64,000 nucleotides of DNA from contig NZ_MQWD01000001.1 in the NCBI RefSeq assembly GCF_002283365.1, positions 2,072,944 to 2,136,943 of the forward strand. Direction: 5' to 3'. Positions 1 through 8,233 of the stretch are shown here, piece by piece. The first letter of the stretch is position 1; each line of letters opens with the position of its first letter. A program made the translations under genes and the position numbers. The stretch comes from Rubrivirga marina. GTDB taxonomy: Bacteria > Bacteroidota > Rhodothermia > Rhodothermales > Rubricoccaceae. The notes under the pieces were generated by a model. That model was not told the DNA's origin, did not search any database, and saw only the letters and a list, made by a program, of their open reading frames with translations.

Positions 1-107
1 ACGACGCAGACCGTGGCCCCGTCGATGTCAGAGGCGCAGGACTGGGCCGCGACGTCGGCGGCGAGGAGGGTGAGGGCGAGGGGCGCAGCGAGGAGCAGAC
101 GGGGCAT
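1..107 (-). CDS. secreted protein, N-terminal fragment (runs off the window)
   Basis: Reading leftward from an ATG at 107, the first 35 codons give MPRLLLAAPLALTLLAADVA followed by AQSCASDIDG, a typical signal peptide with a probable cleavage site after AQ or AxA. The gene then leaves the window, so its function cannot be read. The start is supported by the 33-nt element and 20-nt leader in front of it, which are almost identical to those of the giant gene ending at 199, and by the similar first residues (MPR...LTLLA). I infer it is a paralogous or tandem-duplicated exported protein. It lies just downstream of that gene on the same strand, separated by a strong hairpin. Confidence 0.7.
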   Translation of the reverse strand, partial: MPRLLLAAPLALTLLAADVAAQSCASDIDGATVCV

Positions 108-127
108 GGCACGGCGTGGCTGGGCTC

Positions 128-160
128 CCACAAGCGGAATCCGGCCCCGAACCGGCTCAC
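128..160 (-). promoter_or_regulatory. conserved 33-nt upstream element, copy A
   Basis: Read on the minus strand this begins GTGAGCCGGTTCG and ends GGATTCCGCTTGTGG. It lies 20 nt before the ATG at 107. Two further copies lie at 4719-4751 and 57607-57639, each 20-26 nt before a start codon. The two conserved blocks separated by a variable middle look like a promoter recognised by one specific sigma factor; that is inference. Confidence 0.55.
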
Positions 161-161
161 C

Positions 162-193
162 CCGCCCACCTCGGGCGCGCCCGAGGCGGGCGG
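162..193 (-). terminator. hairpin of the CCGCCTCGG family, after the HAF/lipase gene
   Basis: Left arm ccgcccacctcgg (162-174) pairs with ccgaggcgggcgg (181-193) around a 6-nt GCGCGC loop, with one G-T pair. It lies 6 nt beyond the stop codon of the minus-strand gene ending at 199. There is no T-run, as is common in this window. Confidence 0.6.
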
Positions 194-198
194 CCCCG

Positions 199-3100
199 TC
201 AGCGGACGACGGTGAGCGGCCGCGTCGTGACCTCCCCCCCGGCCGCCACGCGGACGATGTACGGTCCGGCGGGGAGGGGCGACGTGTCGAGCGCGAGCGC
301 GTGCTCCCCGCCCGCCAGCGGGCCGGCGTCGAGCACGCCCACGCGCCGGCCGAGGACGTCGAACAGCTCGACCGTCACGTGGGCCTCCGCCGGCAGGCCC
401 ACGACGACGGCCGCGCGGGCCCGCGCCGGGTTGGGGGCGACCGCAGAGACCCGGAGCGCCGTCGGGCGGTCGGGCCCGTCCTCCGCGTCCACCCCGCCCG
501 CGTCGGTCCGGAGCTCGACCGGGACGGGGGCCTCGACCGCGTAGTCCCCGTGACGCAGCGTGAGCTGGAGCGTGGCGGTCGCGAGCGTGTCGGATACGAG
601 GTCGGCCGCGAGGCGGAGCGTGATCGTCGCCGGCACCGTGCCCGAGGTGGCCGACGTCGTGATCCAGTCGGCCGTCTCGGAGAGCGTCCACGTCCACCCG
701 TCCGTGCCGACGTCGGGGAGGGCGAGCTCGACCGTGACCGATCCCTCCAGCGTGCCCGCCCGGACGACGGCCGGCTCGGGCGTGGGGACGGCCGGGACGC
801 CCCCCGTCCCGGTCAGGACCGCGGACGGCGCGACGCTCCGCTCGAAGGCCCCGTCGCCGTCGGCGTCGAGCGACAGGGGCGTGGCCGCGGGCGTCCCGCC
901 GGCCAACGTCGAGAGCCGGAGCCGGCCGCCGACGTCGAGCGACTGGTCCGCGTAGAGGACGCTCCGCCGCTGCGCGTCGTCGGCGTCGATCTGGAGCCGG
1001 TAGACGCGGGCCTGGACGCCTTCGACGGGCGCCTCGACCGTCAACGTGTAGGCGCCGGTCGTCGGCACCGACACCGTCGCGGACCGCTCGCCGGGCCAGT
1101 AGCCGATCCCGCCGAGCCCATGCTCGACGACGCGGTAGGCCTCGCGGGAGCGCGGCCCGGTGCGCGCCCCGGTCGCGTCCGTCACCTCCACGGTGACCGG
1201 GCCGGAGGCGACGACGTAGAGGGCCTCGGCGCCGGGCGGCGGATCCCCGCCGGCGGCGCGCGTTGCCGGCTCGGGGATCACGAGGTAGCCGGACCGGAGG
1301 ATCGCCTGGATCCGCCCCAGCGCGGACTCGCCCCGCGTGTCTGTGCAGGCGTCGGCGAGGATGCCGGTGTGCGTGCACGGGTAGTACTCGAACGGCTCGA
1401 TCCAGTCCGAGTCCTCGCCCGAGAAGTCGACCCGGCCGACGCTGGCGTGGTGGCCGAGCGTGGCGCTGACGAGGGGGACCGTCGCGTCGCCGGTCCCGAG
1501 GACGGGCTGGAGGTAGGTCCGCCACGTCCGGTGCCGGTCCGTGTCGCCGACCTCGGCGCGGGGCGTCAGGCGCTCGGGGAGGACGAGCTCCGGGACGATC
1601 GTCGAGACCCGCCACCCCGTCGTCGTGGACCCGGCGAGGAGGCCGACCTGCCGGAACACCTGCGGCGGCCCGTCCCAGCCGCGCCAGTCGTCGATGAGGT
1701 CGTGGACCTCGGTCTGCTGCTGGTCGATGAGCCGGCCGTTGCGCCCGAGGCCGAACGCCCGGCCGGCCGCGTCGCGCTTCGGGGCCGCGAGGAAGTCGCG
1801 CGTGGCGCCCCATGAGCGGACGGGCCGGCCGTCGAGGTCCTGGAAGAGGTAGCCGTGCCGGTGCGACGGGCTCGCGGGGGCGGCGGCGTCCCAGAAGGCC
1901 CGGCTCGGCATGAGCCCGTAGATCGCCGGGATGTTGCGGGCCATCGTGATCATCCGGCCCCACTCGACCTCGAACGAGAGCGCCTCCTCGACGTCGAACA
2001 CGTAGCCGACCGAGTGGGCCGCGGCGGCCTGGCTCGCCCCGAGGTAGGGCGTGGCGACGGTGAGGTACCGGTGGACGTGGTCGCGCGCGTGCTCGGGCTC
2101 GCCGCGCACGTAGTCGTTGGCCACGACGCCGCCCATCGAGTGGGCCACGAGGTCGACCTCGCACGACACGGCGACGTCGTCGGCCCCGCCCGTGAGCTCG
2201 TCGACGAGCTCGCGAAGGCGGGCGGCCACGCCGATCGTGTGGAGACGCCAGTCGTAGTCGAAGCGCCAGAGGTCGTTGGTGGCCCGGTCGTCGTTGCCGA
2301 CGTCGCCGGGGTAGCCGGCGGCGGTGATGGCCGCGAGCGCGTCGTAGTAGGGCAGCCCGTAGCCGAACGCGCCGTCCTCGACGATGCCGTCGGCGACGAC
2401 GGGCTCGAGGCTCTGCCCGAACGGGTCCATCGCCATCCGCGCGAGCCGGTCGTTGAGGGCGGCGTCGGTGGGGAACCCGCCGAGGGGGATCCAGAGGTTG
2501 GCGTCGGAGCCGGCGCCGGCCGTGGCCTCGAGCCAGGACCCGCCGATCCCCGGCAGGAAGATCACGGGCCGTTTGAGCTGGGCCAACTCGGACGTGCTGC
2601 CGCCCGCGTCCGTCGCGCTGGCGGTCACGTAGTCGCCCACGGCGAGCGTCTCGTCGAGGGCGACGGCGAACGCCCCGGTCCCGTCCGCCTCGGCGGTGCC
2701 GACGGGCAGGACCGAGGCGGGCCAGTAGCGGCCCCGGTCGTGCCCGGTCCCGAGGAGCGACCGCTCCGTTCGGAACACGACCACGCGGGCGCCGGGCCGC
2801 GTCAGGCCGGTCACCGTGCCGGACGTGATGGAGAGGAGGCGGGGCGCGGGCATCCCGCCGTTCGGCCCGTCGCCGCCGGCCCACGGCGTGCACGACGGGC
2901 CGCCCGCGGCCAGGTCGATGGGCACCTGCGTGACGCCGACCGCGACCGGGTCGAGCGCGATCTCGTTGCGGAGGACCGAGACGCCGTCGGTCAGGTCGCC
3001 GCGGACGGCCACGGTGCCGTAGAGCCGGTTCTGGTCGTCCGCCTCGGTCCCACCGATCGTCACATCGTGCGCCCCGTTCTCGGCGAGCACAGCGCCCGCT

Positions 3101-4698
3101 CCGTTGGGCCGGAAGGCAGGCCCAGAGCGCAGCGGGTAGCCGATCGCCATCCGCTCGACGGTCACGCCGTCGGCCCCGTCGACGCGAACGCCCCACCCGT
3201 CGAAGCCGGTCACCGACAGCCCGCGGAGCGTCACGTCATCAGCCCGGACATCGAGGCCGTCGGCGTCGGCTGTGGCGTCGCCACCGATCTCGACCGCGAC
3301 CTCGTCATTCGCGCCGGGCTGCGTGAGCCCGTCGAGGGTCAGCGCGTCGGTGATGGCCGGCAGCGCGCTCTCGGGCGCGATGAGGAAGGGCGCCGTGCCG
3401 TCGAGGTCGAACCTGATGGTGTTCGCGCCCGCCTTCTCGTTCGCCAACTCGATGGCCGCCCGTAGCGTGCATTGGTCGCCGCTCTCCTCCGCGTCGTCGA
3501 CGGCGTCGCAGCGGCCGTCGGCGGTGCCGAGGTTCGGCAGGTCGCGGGTGTCGTTGACGACGATGTCCTGGGGGGGCACGAGCGCCACGCGCCAGGCCCG
3601 GCGGGCCGCCCCATTCCCGGCGAAGCCTACGAGGTAGTTCCCGTTCGCCGAGAGGCCGCCGAAACGCCCCAGCGTCCAGCCCGAGAGGTCCACGCCCTGG
3701 GCGAGGAGGTACGGCCGGAGGGCGCGCATCCCGCCCGCCGCCGTCCAGAGGAAGATGGTCTCGTCTCCCTCCAGGCTCACGGACTCGCCAACGATGAGGG
3801 ACCCGTCGGCCGAGACCGCCAGCGCGATGCTCTCGACGTCGCCCGGGAGCACGCCGAGCCCTCGCATCTGGCCGCCCTCCCACCGGACGGCCTCGCCGTA
3901 GAGGGCCGAGGAACTGCTGCTCTTTCCGACGACAACCCGTCCGTCGGCCGAAACAGCTTGTGCGTAGCTGAAGGACTCACTTCCACTACCGAGCACGCCG
4001 AGCCCTTGCATCTGGCCGCCCTCCCACCGGAAGGCCTGTCGACACGGGTTCACGGCGCAACCCGCCAGCGCGGTCGTCAGGCTGAACCCCACGACGACGG
4101 CCCCGTCGGCTGAGACGCCGGTCGCTGTGCTCTGGGGGCCCGAGCCAACCGAGCTCCCGTCGAGGTAGCCGAGCCCGGTCATGACGCCGCCCTCCCACCG
4201 GAAGGCCTGTTCGGTTTCGACCTGCCCAGAACCCATGCTCCCCGGCCGCTCCACTTCGGAAAAGCCCACGACGACGGAGCCGTCCGCCGACACCGCCTCC
4301 GCGTGGCTGCCCAACTGGAGGTCGTCGTTGACTTCCAGGACCCCGAGGAACTCGGCGTCCCCGTCCTCACCCCACCGCACGGCGAAGTTGCCGGGGCCGT
4401 CGTACCCGTAGCTGTACCCGACGAGGACCGTGCCGTCCGCGCTTACGGCCGACGCACGATCCCAGACGTTCGAGAAGCTGGGGAGGACGCCGATCCCCTC
4501 ACCCTCAGTCCAGCGAATGGCTTCTGTGACTTGGTCGCCCGAGCCCGATCGGTCGCCGGAGACCACCCGGCCGTCGTCAGAGACGCCAGTCGGTCTAAAG
4601 CTGCCGAGGTCCCGGATCGACGCCTGGCCCACGGCGGCCGGGGCGAGGAGCGCGAGGGCGAGGAGCGTGAGCGCGGCGGGGGGAAGGGGGCGCGGCAT
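199..4698 (-). CDS. giant multidomain exported protein: HAF repeats, CSLREA/beta-helix, lipase-like hydrolase, BACON-like domain, T9SS tail
   Basis: The 1499-residue product starts at the ATG at 4698 (MPRPLPPAALTLLALALLAP, signal peptide) rather than 8 codons upstream, because the conserved leader ends there. In order: HAF-type repeats (~30-375, recurring GVSADGxVVVG and EAxRWEGG units); a CSLREA-like segment near 407 (CTLRAAIELAN) leading into a right-handed beta-helix; an alpha/beta hydrolase of lipase/LCAT type with FLPGIGGSW near 708 and the nucleophile elbow AHSMGG near 849; a BACON-like beta domain (~1320-1400); and a C-terminal T9SS type A sorting domain (ELFDVLGRRV...GPYIVRV). Domain names are family knowledge. 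The fusion suggests a cell-surface or secreted esterase on a long adhesive stalk, which is inference. Confidence 0.85.
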   Translation of the reverse strand: MPRPLPPAALTLLALALLAPAAVGQASIRDLGSFRPTGVSDDGRVVSGDRSGSGDQVTEAIRWTEGEGIGVLPSFSNVWDRASAVSADGTVLVGYSYGYDGPGNFAVRWGEDGDAEFLGVLEVNDDLQLGSHAEAVSADGSVVVGFSEVERPGSMGSGQVETEQAFRWEGGVMTGLGYLDGSSVGSGPQSTATGVSADGAVVVGFSLTTALAGCAVNPCRQAFRWEGGQMQGLGVLGSGSESFSYAQAVSADGRVVVGKSSSSSALYGEAVRWEGGQMRGLGVLPGDVESIALAVSADGSLIVGESVSLEGDETIFLWTAAGGMRALRPYLLAQGVDLSGWTLGRFGGLSANGNYLVGFAGNGAARRAWRVALVPPQDIVVNDTRDLPNLGTADGRCDAVDDAEESGDQCTLRAAIELANEKAGANTIRFDLDGTAPFLIAPESALPAITDALTLDGLTQPGANDEVAVEIGGDATADADGLDVRADDVTLRGLSVTGFDGWGVRVDGADGVTVERMAIGYPLRSGPAFRPNGAGAVLAENGAHDVTIGGTEADDQNRLYGTVAVRGDLTDGVSVLRNEIALDPVAVGVTQVPIDLAAGGPSCTPWAGGDGPNGGMPAPRLLSITSGTVTGLTRPGARVVVFRTERSLLGTGHDRGRYWPASVLPVGTAEADGTGAFAVALDETLAVGDYVTASATDAGGSTSELAQLKRPVIFLPGIGGSWLEATAGAGSDANLWIPLGGFPTDAALNDRLARMAMDPFGQSLEPVVADGIVEDGAFGYGLPYYDALAAITAAGYPGDVGNDDRATNDLWRFDYDWRLHTIGVAARLRELVDELTGGADDVAVSCEVDLVAHSMGGVVANDYVRGEPEHARDHVHRYLTVATPYLGASQAAAAHSVGYVFDVEEALSFEVEWGRMITMARNIPAIYGLMPSRAFWDAAAPASPSHRHGYLFQDLDGRPVRSWGATRDFLAAPKRDAAGRAFGLGRNGRLIDQQQTEVHDLIDDWRGWDGPPQVFRQVGLLAGSTTTGWRVSTIVPELVLPERLTPRAEVGDTDRHRTWRTYLQPVLGTGDATVPLVSATLGHHASVGRVDFSGEDSDWIEPFEYYPCTHTGILADACTDTRGESALGRIQAILRSGYLVIPEPATRAAGGDPPPGAEALYVVASGPVTVEVTDATGARTGPRSREAYRVVEHGLGGIGYWPGERSATVSVPTTGAYTLTVEAPVEGVQARVYRLQIDADDAQRRSVLYADQSLDVGGRLRLSTLAGGTPAATPLSLDADGDGAFERSVAPSAVLTGTGGVPAVPTPEPAVVRAGTLEGSVTVELALPDVGTDGWTWTLSETADWITTSATSGTVPATITLRLAADLVSDTLATATLQLTLRHGDYAVEAPVPVELRTDAGGVDAEDGPDRPTALRVSAVAPNPARARAAVVVGLPAEAHVTVELFDVLGRRVGVLDAGPLAGGEHALALDTSPLPAGPYIVRVAAGGEVTTRPLTVVR

Positions 4699-4718
4699 GG
4701 CGTGGCGTGGCTGGTCCT

Positions 4719-4751
4719 CCACAAGCGGAATCCGACCGCGAACCGGCTCAC
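4719..4751 (-). promoter_or_regulatory. conserved 33-nt upstream element, copy B
   Basis: On the minus strand it reads GTGAGCCGGTTCG, a variable middle, then GGATTCCGCTTGTGG, 20 nt before the ATG at 4698. It differs from copy A at two positions in the middle. The following leader (CCAGCCACGCC) also matches copy A, so A and B share about 55 nt of upstream sequence. Confidence 0.55.
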
Positions 4752-4752
4752 G

Positions 4753-4786
4753 CCGTCCGCCTCGGTCGCCTCCCCGAGGCGGACGG
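4753..4786. repeat. hairpin of the CCGCCTCGG family between divergent genes
   Basis: Arms ccgtccgcctcgg (4753-4765) and ccgaggcggacgg (4774-4786) form a perfect 13-bp stem with an 8-nt loop. It is between two divergently transcribed genes (starts 4698 and 4924), so it cannot end either of them. It directly abuts element copy B, just as hairpin 162-193 abuts copy A, which suggests the hairpin-element block was duplicated together. Confidence 0.6.
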
Positions 4787-4877
4787 AACGGGACGGCGGG
4801 CGTCCGGGTCTAGGCCCGCCCCCCGGCGTCGCCCATTGTTCAACGGCAATCCGGGTGACGGGCGGGGGAGTCGGGCG

Positions 4878-4884
4878 TAGCCTG
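4878..4884 (+). promoter_or_regulatory. TAGCCTG -7-like box before recN
   Basis: TAGCCTG lies 39 nt before the recN GTG. It belongs to a recurring TAGCTTG-like motif seen before many genes here and resembles the Bacteroidota -7 consensus TAnnTTTG. No clear -33 TTG is visible. Confidence 0.35.
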
Positions 4885-4923
4885 TGGGCGTCCGCCGTCC
4901 CCACCGACCCCCGCCTGGCCGCC

Positions 4924-6648
4924 GTGCTGCGCAGCCTCTCCGTCCGCGATTACGCCCTCATCGAGGAGCTCGAGGTCGAGTTCGACAGCGGGCTCAACAT
5001 CATCACGGGCGAGACCGGCGCCGGCAAGTCGATCCTCCTCGGCGCGCTCAAGCTGCTCCTGGGCGACCGCGCGTCGACCGAGGCCCTCCGCACGGGGGCG
5101 AAAAAGGCCGTCGTCGAGGGCGTGTTCGACAGCGCCGACGAGGGGCGGCTCCCGCAGATCCTCCAGGAGCACGAGATCGACCCGTCGGAGGGCGGGATGC
5201 TCATCATCCGGCGCGAGATCTCGGCGCGCGGCTCGCGGGCGTTCATCAACGACACGCCGGCCACGCTCGAGGTCCTCCGCGAGGTGGCCGCCAACACGAT
5301 CGACCTCCACGGCCAGCACGAGCACCAGTCGCTCCTGCGGACCGAGACGCACGTCGAGCTGCTCGACAACTTCGGCGGCCTCGGCGGGCTCGTCGAGACC
5401 TACCGGAAGGCGTACCGCAAGACCGCGGCGCTGGTCGGCGAGCGGACCGACCTCGTCCGCCGCGAGAAGGAGCTCCAGAAGCAGAAGGAGCTCTACGCGT
5501 TCCAGATCGAGGAAATCGACGCCGCCCGGCTCAAGCCGGACGAGGCCGACGTGCTCGAGGCCGAGCGCCGGATCCTCGAGAACGCCGAGCAGCTCTACGA
5601 GGCCACGGCCGAGCTCTACGCCCAGATCTCGGAGTCCGACGACGCGCTCTACGACCGGATCGTCCTCGTCCGGAACCAGCTCCAGGACCTCGCCCGGATC
5701 GACTCGTCGTTCGAGGCCACGCTGACCGACATCCGCTCGGCCGAGATCGCGCTCAAGGAGGCCACGCAGTTTCTCCAGGGCTACAACGCCGAGATCGAGT
5801 TCAACCCGGAGCGGCTCGACGAAATCCGCGAGCGGATGTCGGAGATCGACTACCTCGAGCGGAAGTACGGCGGGACCGTCGAGGCCGTCCTCGCCTACCG
5901 CGCGGAGATCGGGACGACGTACGACCTCGCCAAGGACTTCGAGGGGGCCATCGCGCGGCTCGACGGGCAGATCGAGGAGGCGCAGGAGACGCTGAGCCAG
6001 GCGGCGTACCGGCTCTCGCAGAAGCGGCACGAGGTGGCGCAGCGGATCGAGGCGGCCGTCGGCGTCGAGCTGGCGACGCTCGGGATGCCGCACGCGCGGT
6101 TCCTCGTCCAGTTCGGCTTCCAGGACGACCCCGCCGGCTGGGTCCACCTCCCGGAGGGCGCCCGCCAGCGGCGCGTGACGGCGTTCCCCATGGGGGCCGA
6201 CCTCGTCGAGTTCCACCTCTCGGCCAACCTCGGTGAGGACCCGAAGCCGCTCGTGAAGGTGGCCTCGGGCGGCGAGGTCTCGCGCATCATGCTCGCGCTC
6301 AAGGCGATCCTCGCCAAGTCCGAGCGACTCCCGATCTTGGTGTTCGACGAGATCGACACGGGAATCTCGGGGCCCATCGCCCGGCGCGCGGGCGAGTCGA
6401 TGCACCGGCTGGCGCAGTTCCACCAGATCATCGCCATCACGCACCTCCCGCAGATCGCGTCGCTCGGCGACGTGCACTTCGAGGTCGACAAGGTCATCGA
6501 GGACGGCCGGACGCGGACGCGGATCCGCCGGCTCGACGAGGCCGAGCGGGCCGAGGCCGTGGCGACGCTCCTGGCGGGCACCGACGTGTCGGAGGCCGCG
6601 CTCCGGAGCGCCCGCGAGCTCATCGAGGGCGGGCGCGAGGAGCGGTAG
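4924..6648 (+). CDS. recN: DNA repair protein RecN
   Basis: A 574-residue SMC-like ATPase that acts on DNA double-strand breaks. The GTG at 4924 gives VLRSLSVRDYALIEELEVEF, the usual RecN N-terminus. The Walker A motif GETGAGKS falls near residues 29-36, the central part (about 150-400) is a long charged coiled coil, and the C-terminal half has the ABC signature ASGGEVSRIMLALK, Walker B ILVFDEIDTGISG and the switch ITHLPQIAS. Length fits the family (550-570). The open frame continues upstream of 4924 without stops, but that part has no RecN character. It is divergent from the HAF/lipase gene and convergent with the CBS gene, with only 34 bp between stops. Confidence 0.95.
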   Translation: MLRSLSVRDYALIEELEVEFDSGLNIITGETGAGKSILLGALKLLLGDRASTEALRTGAKKAVVEGVFDSADEGRLPQILQEHEIDPSEGGMLIIRREISARGSRAFINDTPATLEVLREVAANTIDLHGQHEHQSLLRTETHVELLDNFGGLGGLVETYRKAYRKTAALVGERTDLVRREKELQKQKELYAFQIEEIDAARLKPDEADVLEAERRILENAEQLYEATAELYAQISESDDALYDRIVLVRNQLQDLARIDSSFEATLTDIRSAEIALKEATQFLQGYNAEIEFNPERLDEIRERMSEIDYLERKYGGTVEAVLAYRAEIGTTYDLAKDFEGAIARLDGQIEEAQETLSQAAYRLSQKRHEVAQRIEAAVGVELATLGMPHARFLVQFGFQDDPAGWVHLPEGARQRRVTAFPMGADLVEFHLSANLGEDPKPLVKVASGGEVSRIMLALKAILAKSERLPILVFDEIDTGISGPIARRAGESMHRLAQFHQIIAITHLPQIASLGDVHFEVDKVIEDGRTRTRIRRLDEAERAEAVATLLAGTDVSEAALRSARELIEGGREER

Positions 6649-6682
6649 GGGAGCCCGACGGGGAGCCGGTCACCGGACGCGA

Positions 6683-7117
6683 TCAGCCCGGGTAGCCGCC
6701 CGTGACGAAGTGCTTCAGCCCTTCCACTTCGCCCCGGGCCTCCTCGAGGCGGGCCCGGACGAGGTCGCCGATGGACACGACGCCCAGCAGCTCGCCGTCG
6801 CGGAGGACCGGCAGGTGGCGGATCTTCCGCTCGGTCATGGTCGCCAGGCAGCCGTCGACGCTGTCCTCGGGCGAGACCGTGATCAGGTCGGCCGTCATGA
6901 CGTCGCGGACGGCCGTCTCGCGCGAGGTCCGGCCTTCGAGGGCGATCCGCCGGAGGTAGTCGCGCTCGGTAAAGATGCCCCGGAGCGCGTCGCCCTCGGT
7001 GACGAGGATGGAGCCGACGTTGTGCTCGACCATGCGGCCGATGGCCTCGAAGACCGTGGCGTCGGGCCCGATGGAGACGATGGGGCTTCCGGTGCGGAGG
7101 AGAGAGGCGAGGGTCAT
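6683..7117 (-). CDS. tandem CBS-domain protein
   Basis: A 144-residue soluble protein made of two CBS motifs only: residues ~8-60 (GPDATVFEAIGRMVEHNVGSILV) and ~75-130 (VRDVMTADLITVSPEDSV, RKIRHLPVLRDGELLGVVSIGDLV). Stand-alone CBS pairs bind adenine nucleotides and regulate partner enzymes or channels; the partner is not evident from the neighbours. Its stop faces recN. Upstream on the minus strand a TATGTTGG box lies 21 nt before the ATG and could be its promoter. Confidence 0.88.
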   Translation of the reverse strand: MTLASLLRTGSPIVSIGPDATVFEAIGRMVEHNVGSILVTEGDALRGIFTERDYLRRIALEGRTSRETAVRDVMTADLITVSPEDSVDGCLATMTERKIRHLPVLRDGELLGVVSIGDLVRARLEEARGEVEGLKHFVTGGYPG

Positions 7118-7267
7118 GGCAGGGAGGGGAGTGGAGTCCCCAACATAGGGATCGGCTCAAGACCTTCCCGATCAGAAGGTTGGGAGCTGGTGGTTCGCCA
7201 GGACACGGCGGGCGCGGCGGCTCCGTTCTATTCTACGTCTCGCCCTTCCCTGGTCCCCGCCGCGTCG

Positions 7268-7630
7268 ATGCTGTTCCTCCGCTCCGCCCCGCTCTCCCTC
7301 GTCCTCCTGCTTGCGGCCTCTGCCTCGGCCCAGAGCGCGCCCGAGGCGGCCGGCCTCGGCACGGTGACGGGCCTGGTGACCGACGCCGAGACGGGCGAGC
7401 CCGTGGTGGGCGCCGGCGTCGCGATCCCGGAGCTCGGCCTCGGCGCCGTGTCGCAGCGTGACGGGTCGTACGTCATCGAGGACGTGCCGGTGGGGACGCA
7501 CGCCGTCCGCGCGGCGGCGTACACCTACCACTTCGAGACGGTCGAGGCCGAGGTCGGCGAGGAGGACGTGGCGCTCGACTTCGCGCTCCACCCGGGCAGC
7601 GCCGCCGGCTGCGCGAGCCACGATCACTAG
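7268..7630 (+). CDS. small secreted carboxypeptidase-regulatory-like protein (first of a pair)
   Basis: The 120-residue product begins MLFLRSAPLSLVLLLAASASA, a signal peptide ending before QSAPE. The rest is a single CarboxypepD_reg-like beta-sandwich: GTVTGLVTDAETGEPVVGAGV, then QRDGSYVIEDVPVGTHAVRAAA. Such domains usually open TonB-dependent receptors, but here nothing follows except a short tail ending CASHDH. The gene at 7734 encodes a related protein in the same direction. The start at 7268 is chosen for the signal peptide; longer reading in the same frame is antisense to the CBS gene. Role unknown. Confidence 0.75.
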   Translation: MLFLRSAPLSLVLLLAASASAQSAPEAAGLGTVTGLVTDAETGEPVVGAGVAIPELGLGAVSQRDGSYVIEDVPVGTHAVRAAAYTYHFETVEAEVGEEDVALDFALHPGSAAGCASHDH

Positions 7631-7733
7631 CGCTCCCGCTGCCGAGGCGCGACGATCCTGAGGGGTACACCGACCGGCCTTGCGGACGGCCCGGCGCTGA
7701 CGTTTGGTTCCGCCGCCCATCCGGTGCCGCTCT

Positions 7734-8204
7734 ATGCGTCGTCTCATTTGCCTGCTCGTGCTCCTGGCCGCGCCCGCCGCTGCCCAGACGCCGGCCGAGG
7801 CGGGACGGGTCGTCGGCGTCGTGGTCGACGCCGCGAAGGGTGAGCCGCTGCCCGGAGCGACCGTCCGATTGGCCGGGACCTCCCTCGGTGCCTCGACCAC
7901 CCTCGACGGCCAGTTCGTGATCGAGGCCGTCCCGGCAGGGGAGTACCAGGTCGAGGCGTTGTACGCCGGGGCCGAGCCGTGGCGCGGGACAGTGCGCGTC
8001 GGTGCGGGAGAGACCGTTGGGGTCTGGCCCACGCTCGAGTACGCCGTGCTGTGCGACTGCGTGATCGTGGTCGAGCCGCCGGAGTCGATCAGCCGAGGGG
8101 TGTACCAGGCCCGCGTGGTCGAGTACCTCGGCGTCGAGACGTCGTGCTGCACGTGGTGGACCGTGCGGAACGCCGTGCCGGTCGCACACTGGGAAACGCG
8201 GTAG
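7734..8204 (+). CDS. small secreted carboxypeptidase-regulatory-like protein with Cys-rich tail (second of a pair)
   Basis: A 156-residue protein with signal peptide MRRLICLLVLLAAPAAAQ and one CarboxypepD_reg-like domain (GRVVGVVVDAAKGEPLPGATV, TLDGQFVIEAVPAGEYQVEA), similar to the gene just upstream. The C-terminal 60 residues are unlike the neighbour and hold four cysteines in CDC and SCCTWW patterns, possibly disulphide-bonded outside the cytoplasm. The ATG at 7734 is preferred over 7704 because the signal peptide begins there. It ends 29 bp before rqcH. No transporter barrel is attached, so it is not a receptor fragment in any obvious way. Confidence 0.75.
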   Translation: MRRLICLLVLLAAPAAAQTPAEAGRVVGVVVDAAKGEPLPGATVRLAGTSLGASTTLDGQFVIEAVPAGEYQVEALYAGAEPWRGTVRVGAGETVGVWPTLEYAVLCDCVIVVEPPESISRGVYQARVVEYLGVETSCCTWWTVRNAVPVAHWETR

Positions 8205-8233
8205 CACCGGCGTTCTGGGCCGATCTTCGGCCC

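Noticed and set aside
1855-3465. Long plus-strand open frame opposite the giant exported gene (and similar long frames opposite metH, rqcH, the helicase, the M36 protease and the kinase cluster)
   Set aside because: They are arginine/alanine/proline-rich shadows caused by high GC, with no family motifs or plausible starts, while the opposite strand has complete domain signatures.
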